A stretch of DNA of 5,059 bases from an uncultured Bacillota bacterium. GTDB lineage: Bacteria > Bacillota > Clostridia > Caldicoprobacterales > UBA3941. Below, piece by piece: positions 1-5,059 of the stretch (positions are counted from its first letter, which is position 1; each line of letters starts with the position of its first letter). The position numbers and the translations under genes are program-made. The DNA is taken from NCBI GenBank assembly GCA_937960725.1, contig CALGOY010000139.1, positions 1 through 5,059 on the forward strand. Direction: 5' to 3'. Below the pieces are notes generated by a model. The model was not told where the DNA came from, ran no database searches, and was given only the letters and a program-made list of their open reading frames with translations.

Positions 1-431
1 TAAAAGAGGGCCTCCGCATGTTTACATAGCTTATCCTGACTATTACATGAGCATGTTATTTTAAAGTCCTCAGGCCTTCTAGGCATCAAATCTATACCCT
101 TCTCCTTCAAAATTTCTACGATCTCTTCCGGCACTTCTCCTTCCAACAACCGTATCACGAAAATGGCATTAGCTACTAAAATTTCTACGATTTCATCCCA
201 TTGACTTGGCGTAAGAGGTACAACTTCTACTGCCACCCTGAGATCTTTCGAGCCGCTCTCTTGAATCTTTGCCTCAATTATTCCTGTAGAAATACTCAAT
301 CCATGGATATTTTTTACCTTGCCACGGGCTTTTCCCTTTGGATTTTCAGATGCAGAGCCAAAAGATTCAACTATCTTCGTCCATTCTTTAAGCAACCACC
401 TATTTTTATATCTACTTTTCCTTTCGGCCAT
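1..431 (-). CDS. SWIM zinc-finger protein, C-terminal part beyond window
   Basis: Reading the minus strand from the ATG at 431-429 gives 143 codons open to the left edge, so the 3' end is missing. Residues 127-138 read CSCNSQDKLCKH, matching the SWIM zinc-binding pattern CxC...CxH (Cys127, Cys129, Cys136, His138). Before it lie a basic N-terminus (MAERKSRYKNRW), a segment resembling other bacterial SWIM proteins (ARGKVKNIHGLSISTGIIEAKI, about 35-56) and a helical region ending in RRPEDFKITC. SWIM domains are predicted to bind DNA or protein and were named from SWI2/SNF2 and MuDR proteins. In bacteria, free-standing SWIM proteins are often encoded beside SNF2 ATPases, as here, where the gene follows one by 45 bases on the same strand. 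It is probably the accessory subunit of that ATPase (inference). An in-frame ATG at 476 would add 15 residues but lacks a Shine-Dalgarno site, so 431 is preferred. Confidence 0.88.
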   Translation of the reverse strand, partial: MAERKSRYKNRWLLKEWTKIVESFGSASENPKGKARGKVKNIHGLSISTGIIEAKIQESGSKDLRVAVEVVPLTPSQWDEIVEILVANAIFVIRLLEGEVPEEIVEILKEKGIDLMPRRPEDFKITCSCNSQDKLCKHAEALF

Positions 432-435
432 ATAG

Positions 436-445
436 CACCTTCCTT
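436..445 (-). promoter_or_regulatory. Ribosome binding site of the SWIM gene
   Basis: The minus strand reads AAGGAAGGTG, close to the consensus AAGGAGGTG with one extra base, followed by four bases (CTAT) and the ATG at 431. The upstream in-frame ATG at 476 directly follows the SNF2 stop and is preceded only by A/T-rich coding sequence. This site therefore decides the start in favour of 431. Confidence 0.7.
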
Positions 446-476
446 TTTTAAATATTAAGATATTGCTTATGTCCAT

Positions 477-3400
477 TTATATATTATCTAAGACTAATAA
501 TTCTTTTAGGGTTTTGTTATCCAGCTCAGTTAGCCAGCCCTCTCCAGATGTAATGATTTTTTCCGCCAAGTCCTTCTTTCGTTGAATCAATAGATCGATT
601 TTTTCCTCGAGAGTTCCAGAGCAGATAAAAGTATGAACTTGAACATTTTTATCTTGTCCTATTCGAAAAACCCGATCTGTGGCCTGGTCTTCAACCGCCG
701 GATTCCACCATCTATCATAGTGGAATACATGGTTTGCCCTTGTAAGGTTAAGCCCCACTCCCCCCGCTTTCAATGAAAGCACAAATATCGGCGGCCCTTC
801 TTCTCTTTGAAACCTCTTTATCATGTTTTCCCTCATTTTTCGTGATACGCCCCCATGGAGAAATGGGACTTCGCACTTAAAATGTTCTCTTAGACAATTT
901 TGTATAATTTTTCCCATCTTTACATATTGAGTAAATATGATAGCTTTATCTCCCTCTTCCAACACTTCCTCCAACATCTCCACCAGTCGTTCTAATTTCC
1001 CTGAGCGTTTATACGCATAATCGCCATCCTCTAAATATTGAGATGGATGATTGCATATCTGTTTAAGTTTTGTCAACGTAGCCAGTACAGTTCCTTTTCT
1101 TTCCATACCTTCTAGCTTCTCTAAACTTTCCATCAAATCTTCTACGACAGCATGGTAAAGCTCCACCTGTTCCCTCGTAAGGTTACAGTATACCTTTATC
1201 TCTTGTTTTTCCGGTAGATCTCTTATAACATCGGGATCATTTTTTAACCTTCTTAAAATAAATGGACGGGTAAGGGTCCTCAATTGCTCGGCCCTCTGTG
1301 TATCACCATACTTCTCTATGGGAATAGAAAACTTCCTCCTAAAATCTTCCCAGCTACCTAAGTAACCTGGATTGATAAAATCCATTATGGACCACAAATC
1401 CCTGAGCCTATTCTCTATAGGAGTGCCGGTCAGAGCAATCCTATAGCCTCCTTTTAATTTTTTTATTGCCCTAGTTTGCTTAGCAAACGGATTCTTTATA
1501 TTTTGGGCTTCATCTAAAACGATTCCTGTCCAATCGATTGATGAAAATAGCTCTTTCTCCCTATATATTAGATTATAGGTAGTAATAAGCAAATCAGTAT
1601 CTTTTACTATCTCTTTAAATTGAGCAGTGTCGGGCCTATCGTAGCCGTGGTATACAAAGGTTCTCAAGCTTGGTGCAAATTTTTTAGCCTCCCTTTGCCA
1701 ATTTCCTACGACAGAAGTAGGACATATCAAAAGAGTAGGGGATTTTATGTCTAGCACCTGCCGTTCATACAACAGCATAGCGATTAGCTGAACTGTTTTG
1801 CCAAGCCCCATATCATCTGCAAGGCAAGCCCCAAAACCCAAGTTGCGTAGGAAAAACAGCCATGAATAGCCCCTCACTTGGTATGGCCTGAGCTTTCCAA
1901 CGAATTCCCTAGGGATATCCAACAATGTGAAGGCCTCTAAACCTGCTGCCCCCTGGAGCAACGTATCTATCCATTCTTCTCCATCAATTTCAAAGTAAAA
2001 CTCCTCTTCGCTTTTATCTATGAGCATATTTAGGGCTTCTCTTAAAAATACAACTCCCCCTGTTCTATTAGCCTCAAACCATTTTAAAATACTATTAATC
2101 CTAACGGGGTTTATTTCCACCCAGCTATCCCCAATTTTTTTTAGAGTGTGCTCAGATTTAGCTAAAGCCTTTATATCCTCATAGTCTATTGTTTGATTGC
2201 CAATTGCTATCTGCCAATCGTATTTCACTAGGGAATTCAATCCCATCCGTGTATTTTCTTCCGAAATAGGCCTTATCCTCATTCTTAATCTCGGCCCTAC
2301 CTTTTTCTTATCCCTCCACCATTCCGGAAGTATTATACCGATCCCCTGCTCATAAAGATTAACGGAAGATTGCCGTAAAAATAAGTACGCTTCGTCTAGG
2401 GATAAAAAACACCCCTCAGGCAGCGGATCATAAAGTGCCCGCTCTAAAAGAGGATATATATTTACCGCTTTTCCCAAATTCTCAAGAAGAAATTTATGGG
2501 GATTATTTAAAACTTTTCCATAAAATTGGACTCTATCCTCCCCAACTTGCCAAACCTTTCTGGCAGGTATTAATAAATTTGGATCGTCCATTGATTGTAG
2601 GTGGAAGGATAAATACCAATCTCCGTTTTCTTCTCCAGGTTCATGTAATTTAAGGCATAGCCTAAAATCTTCTTTGCTTTCTATTAAAGGCTTTGCCCAT
2701 TTTCTAAGCCCCTGGTATAATTCAAGCAATTCCTCCTCAGAGGCGTCTATTCGGCTTTCCTCTCCGTGGAGACAATATAGTAATTTTCGCTCTACTGGAG
2801 CCTTAGCCTCCACCTTTGGCAAATCCAACAGCCACTTCCGTATTATTTGATCTATAGCTGTTTTTATAAAACTAGTCAGAACTCTTTTAGGCGAATCAAA
2901 CTCCATAGGGGCATCAGCATTTTTAATTATACTGCAGCAAATGGGCGGCATTTTTTCTATCAGCTTATTCATAATATATCTATCTTCTGGATCCTCCAAA
3001 ATAGGATACCAAAACGCCCTCCAATGGCCATTGCTATCTCGCTCCATATATGGAATAAATCTTTGTGTGCACAAGAGTCTGAGCAGGAATTTATTACACA
3101 AAATCCAATAATGCCAATCGTACCCTACATTTATCCCTTTGCTTTCTAACATACTGTCTTCATCATAATTCAGAACAATATTTTCCATAAAAACGGGGGC
3201 CGGAAGCACAATCCCCTCGATCTGCCACCGACCCAACTTATTTTCATATTGTACATCTTCCACTGGTAACCACGGAGAAGCCTGAGGAAAATACTTACCG
3301 CTTGGAATTATAATCCATTCCTTTTCTACACTTATATGCTTTTCCCAGTCATCGCTTGAACAAATATTTCTAATAGCATCTATCAAATCTGAAATAGATG

Positions 3401-3530
3401 CGGTAAAGGGGTGGCTAGTTCCTCCTGGAACTTTTTTCGGCCTTCCCCTCCGCTTTAATCCTTTAGTATTGTCAATTTCTCCCCATATGAGAAACCCATT
3501 TTCTCTCCATAGTGCATGAAGTACAATCAT
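477..3530 (-). CDS. SWI2/SNF2-family DNA-dependent ATPase (DEAD/DEAH helicase-like)
   Basis: A superfamily 2 ATPase of about 1017 residues, expected to translocate on double-stranded DNA and remodel protein-DNA complexes in the cytoplasm. Counting from the ATG at 3530, the two-lobed motor fills the C-terminal half: Walker A DDMGLGKT (572-579), motif Ia around LLICPTSVVGNW (600-611), Walker B DEAQ (673-676), motif III LTGTPIEN (700-707), AIIFTQY (863-869), LSLKAGGVGLN (918-928) and the arginine-finger motif QATDRVFRIGQ (949-959). All key residues are present, so it looks active. Residues about 380-520 probably hold the bacterial SNF2-associated domain (DUF3670 type); the rest of the N-terminal half I do not recognise, except an AT-hook-like RRGRPKK (27-33). 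A TTG at 3542 would add four residues. I prefer ATG because the protein then begins MIVLHALWRENGFLIWGE, which resembles family N-termini. The gene starts one base after the M42 stop and precedes the SWIM gene, its likely partner. Confidence 0.95.
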   Translation of the reverse strand: MIVLHALWRENGFLIWGEIDNTKGLKRRGRPKKVPGGTSHPFTASISDLIDAIRNICSSDDWEKHISVEKEWIIIPSGKYFPQASPWLPVEDVQYENKLGRWQIEGIVLPAPVFMENIVLNYDEDSMLESKGINVGYDWHYWILCNKFLLRLLCTQRFIPYMERDSNGHWRAFWYPILEDPEDRYIMNKLIEKMPPICCSIIKNADAPMEFDSPKRVLTSFIKTAIDQIIRKWLLDLPKVEAKAPVERKLLYCLHGEESRIDASEEELLELYQGLRKWAKPLIESKEDFRLCLKLHEPGEENGDWYLSFHLQSMDDPNLLIPARKVWQVGEDRVQFYGKVLNNPHKFLLENLGKAVNIYPLLERALYDPLPEGCFLSLDEAYLFLRQSSVNLYEQGIGIILPEWWRDKKKVGPRLRMRIRPISEENTRMGLNSLVKYDWQIAIGNQTIDYEDIKALAKSEHTLKKIGDSWVEINPVRINSILKWFEANRTGGVVFLREALNMLIDKSEEEFYFEIDGEEWIDTLLQGAAGLEAFTLLDIPREFVGKLRPYQVRGYSWLFFLRNLGFGACLADDMGLGKTVQLIAMLLYERQVLDIKSPTLLICPTSVVGNWQREAKKFAPSLRTFVYHGYDRPDTAQFKEIVKDTDLLITTYNLIYREKELFSSIDWTGIVLDEAQNIKNPFAKQTRAIKKLKGGYRIALTGTPIENRLRDLWSIMDFINPGYLGSWEDFRRKFSIPIEKYGDTQRAEQLRTLTRPFILRRLKNDPDVIRDLPEKQEIKVYCNLTREQVELYHAVVEDLMESLEKLEGMERKGTVLATLTKLKQICNHPSQYLEDGDYAYKRSGKLERLVEMLEEVLEEGDKAIIFTQYVKMGKIIQNCLREHFKCEVPFLHGGVSRKMRENMIKRFQREEGPPIFVLSLKAGGVGLNLTRANHVFHYDRWWNPAVEDQATDRVFRIGQDKNVQVHTFICSGTLEEKIDLLIQRKKDLAEKIITSGEGWLTELDNKTLKELLVLDNI
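3432..3452 (-). other. AT-hook-like motif in the SNF2 N-terminus
   Basis: These seven codons encode RRGRPKK, residues 27-33 of the SNF2 ATPase counted from ATG 3530, containing the GRP core flanked by basic residues that defines AT-hook minor-groove binders. It follows a short N-terminal segment (MIVLHALWRENGFLIWGEIDN) and precedes VPGGTSHPF. The match is by motif only; a basic linker of similar composition could arise without AT-hook function. Confidence 0.5.
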
Positions 3531-3531
3531 T

Positions 3532-4524
3532 TTAGATATCAATGTCCCCTTCTAAAATTTTTGTCAGCAATTTTACTGAGTTGTTTAAATCTCCTAAATC
3601 AATGGTTTCATTAGCACTATGCACATACCTGCATGGAATGGATAACACCCCAGAAGGTACGCCTGAGCGGGTTAGGTGAATAGCCCCCGCATCTGTCCCG
3701 CCGAATTCTAAAACTTCCATTTGATAAGGTATATCCCATTTTTCAGCAGTCTCAATCATTAAATTTTTTACCTTGGGATGGCACAACACAGACCTGTCTA
3801 TGACTTTTATAGCCGCTCCCTTCCCCAGCTCTACAGCCATAGACCTTGCTTTAGGCGTATCCCCGGTGAGGGTAACATCCACCGCAATTGCTATATCGGG
3901 GTTTAATCCATAAGCAGCTGTTTTTGCTCCCCTTAATCCTACCTCTTCTTGAACGGTAAATACAAAATATATCTCATGAGGGGATTTGGAAAGGGTCTTT
4001 AAGGTTTGAATCAGCACTGCACAACCGGCTCTGTCATCCATGGCTCCACCTATGAGCTTGCCATTTTCCTCTACAGTCTCGATATCATATACTGCTACAT
4101 CCCCTATGGATACATATTTTTCAGCTTCTTCCCTACTAGAAGCCCCGATATCAATATACATCCTATTAAGCTTTATATCCTTCCAATCCTGTATTTCGGT
4201 TTCATAGCCGATAACTCCCCGCATTCCATTTTTAAATACAACGCGTCGGAGTATAGAGTTAGCTACGGAAATCCCACCTATATTTGTAAATCTTAGGAAG
4301 CCCTTTTCATCTATATAGGTTACCATAAATCCAATCTGATCCATGTGAGCAGCCAACATAACTTTTTTGCCACTGCCTCTTTTTATTCCAATTAAATTCC
4401 CCAGAGCATCTGTCCGAATTTCATCCACATATTGCTCAATTTCCTCCCTAATAAGCTGAGCTACAGCTTCTTCGTTTCCTGAAGGTCCAAAAGCACCAGT
4501 TAATTTTTTTACTAGCTCTATCAC
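3532..4524 (-). CDS. M42 family metallo-aminopeptidase (TET/FrvX/YsdC-type)
   Basis: A complete 330-residue peptidase of the M42 family, cytoplasmic di-metal aminopeptidases that usually form dodecameric tetrahedral shells and trim short peptides. The expected metal and catalytic residues are visible: His60 and Asp62 in AAHMDQIGF, the bridging aspartate in AMDDRAGC (163/164), the Glu pair 193-194 in FTVQEEVGLRGA (catalytic base plus ligand), Asp216 in AVDVTLTGD, and His302 in CRYVHSANE. The FGGTDAGAIH loop (274-283) is also typical. Length fits the family norm (about 330-360). There is no signal peptide. The start is GTG, supported by AAAGGATGTGA (4541-4531) six bases upstream and by a normal N-terminus (IELVKKLTGAFGPSGNE). 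The start overlaps the stop of the upstream paralogue, and the SNF2 gene follows after one base, indicating an operon. Substrate preference cannot be read from the sequence. An older family label, endoglucanase CelM, is probably misleading. Confidence 0.95.
   Translation of the reverse strand: MIELVKKLTGAFGPSGNEEAVAQLIREEIEQYVDEIRTDALGNLIGIKRGSGKKVMLAAHMDQIGFMVTYIDEKGFLRFTNIGGISVANSILRRVVFKNGMRGVIGYETEIQDWKDIKLNRMYIDIGASSREEAEKYVSIGDVAVYDIETVEENGKLIGGAMDDRAGCAVLIQTLKTLSKSPHEIYFVFTVQEEVGLRGAKTAAYGLNPDIAIAVDVTLTGDTPKARSMAVELGKGAAIKVIDRSVLCHPKVKNLMIETAEKWDIPYQMEVLEFGGTDAGAIHLTRSGVPSGVLSIPCRYVHSANETIDLGDLNNSVKLLTKILEGDIDI
3546..3553 (-). promoter_or_regulatory. Shine-Dalgarno-like site before the SNF2 gene
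   Basis: The minus strand reads AGAAGGGG inside the last codons of the M42 peptidase gene. It lies three bases before the possible TTG start (3542) and fifteen bases before the ATG (3530), so neither spacing is ideal. Re-initiation by ribosomes ending at the TAA at 3534-3532, one base before the ATG, is a plausible alternative. Confidence 0.4.
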
Positions 4525-5003
4525 TGGGATTCACATCCTTTCAAAAATTCATTTATCAGCTTAAATGTATTATGATAGTCGTCTAAATTCATTACAGAAG
4601 ATGGAGAATGAATATATCGGCAAGGAACAGAAACTACCGCAGTAGCTACCCCTCCTCTGGATACATGGATGGCGCCCGCATCATTTCCGCCAAACATACC
4701 TTCCTTGATTTGGAATGGAATGTCGTTGGCTTTTGCAGTTTCAATAAGTTTAGTAACTAGCTCTTTATTTCCAAAGGAAGTTCTATCCGCAATGGAGATT
4801 ACCGGGCCTTTCCCTAATCTAGTAACATGCAGGTGCTCATCTACATCTACTACATCAGAACACGTAGTCCCTTCCACTACAATAGCCATATCGGGCTCTA
4901 TATGATATGCCGCTACCCCGGCACCTCTCAATCCGATTTCTTCCTGGACTGTAAAGCAAGCATATAAATCGAATGGAAACTCTTGCTTAACTAGCTCTGC
5001 CAA
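4521..5003 (-). CDS. M42 family aminopeptidase, C-terminal half (5' end broken or cut)
   Basis: The 160 residues read from a TTG at 5003 match only the C-terminal half of an M42 aminopeptidase: FTVQEEIGLRGAG (Glu21 and Glu22 as catalytic base and metal ligand), VVEGTT (Glu44, third ligand), MFGGNDAGAIH and CRYIHSP (His132). The N-terminal half with the HxD and DDR motifs is absent. Upstream the same frame runs only to a TGA at 5051-5049, and those codons (reading FHLFFERGAW) do not carry the expected DDRxG. FERGAWLAELVK loosely resembles a degraded FDDRxGxxxLxELLK, so an indel or contig-edge error near 5010-5050 is possible, as is true truncation. As it stands the TTG-initiated product could not form a complete active site. 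The stop overlaps the GTG of the downstream paralogue, so the pair arose as an operon and may encode two subunit types of one complex (inference). Confidence 0.8.
   Translation of the reverse strand: MAELVKQEFPFDLYACFTVQEEIGLRGAGVAAYHIEPDMAIVVEGTTCSDVVDVDEHLHVTRLGKGPVISIADRTSFGNKELVTKLIETAKANDIPFQIKEGMFGGNDAGAIHVSRGGVATAVVSVPCRYIHSPSSVMNLDDYHNTFKLINEFLKGCESQ
4531..4541 (-). promoter_or_regulatory. Ribosome binding site of the complete M42 gene
   Basis: The minus strand reads AAAGGATGTGA, one mismatch from AAGGAGGTGA, six bases before the GTG at 4524. It lies within the last codons of the upstream M42 gene, which supports translational coupling and the GTG start despite the absence of a nearby in-frame ATG. 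Confidence 0.65.
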
Positions 5004-5059
5004 CCACGCTCCTCTTTCAAAGAAGAGATGAAACGGGCAAATACGGATTCAGTAATGAG

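Noticed and set aside
109..191. A 14-base direct repeat (AAAATTTCTACGAT at 109-122 and 178-191)
   Set aside because: Both copies are in the same reading frame and encode IVEIL in two helices of the SWIM protein, 23 codons apart. Two copies do not make an array, and codon coincidence explains it.
201..458. Plus-strand open frame of 85 codons opposite the SWIM gene
   Set aside because: It lies antisense to a gene with a recognisable SWIM motif, has no family resemblance, and its composition is that of a shadow frame.
451..464. Small inverted repeat AATAT-TAAG-ATATT between the SNF2 and SWIM genes
   Set aside because: The stem is five A/T pairs without G/C, too weak for an intrinsic terminator, and its position before the ribosome binding site fits co-transcription.
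2435..3149. Two plus-strand open frames (2435-2653 and 2847-3149) inside the SNF2 gene
   Set aside because: Both are antisense to a continuous, family-matching SNF2 reading frame and show no recognisable domain.
4006..4905. Plus-strand open frames (4006-4296 and 4669-4905) opposite the M42 genes
   Set aside because: Both are antisense to conserved M42 sequence including active-site regions; they are most simply shadows.
5012..5059. Possible plus-strand coding start running off the right edge (reading MKRANTDSVM)
   Set aside because: Too short to judge, no recognisable protein match, and no clear ribosome binding site; only recorded as part of the edge anomaly.

Overview
The window is a compact, moderately AT-rich stretch in which every recognisable gene lies on the minus strand, so transcription runs from the right edge towards position 1. 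Protein sequences, AAGGA-type Shine-Dalgarno sites, a GTG start and the tight gene packing suggest a low-GC Gram-positive anaerobe (Clostridia or relatives, possibly thermophilic). This is inference from style and gene content; there is no rRNA or other marker.

Layout in transcription order: (1) the C-terminal half of an M42-family metallo-aminopeptidase (stop at 4521), whose reading frame breaks near the right edge; (2) a complete second M42 aminopeptidase paralogue (4524 to 3532) whose GTG start overlaps the first gene's TGA stop in a GTGA junction; (3) a large SWI2/SNF2-family ATPase of about 1017 residues (3530 to 477), whose likely ATG lies one base after the peptidase stop; (4) after a 45-base gap, a SWIM zinc-finger protein (431 to the left edge and beyond), cut by the window after its complete CxC...CxH metal-binding motif. 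No gene-free stretch exceeds about 50 bases inside the gene array. I see no promoter, terminator, tRNA, CRISPR, insertion sequence or phage feature.

The junctions indicate one operon with translational coupling. The two peptidases probably finish degradation of peptides in the cytoplasm. The SNF2 ATPase and SWIM protein form a recurrent bacterial pair, presumably working together on nucleic acid or nucleoprotein, but its physiological role is not established. The link between peptidases and SNF2/SWIM may be only positional.

Most worth a second look are the SNF2-SWIM pair with its largely uncharacterised N-terminal half and AT-hook-like RRGRPKK motif, and the abrupt loss of M42 homology at the right edge. 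Nothing here proves a new system.
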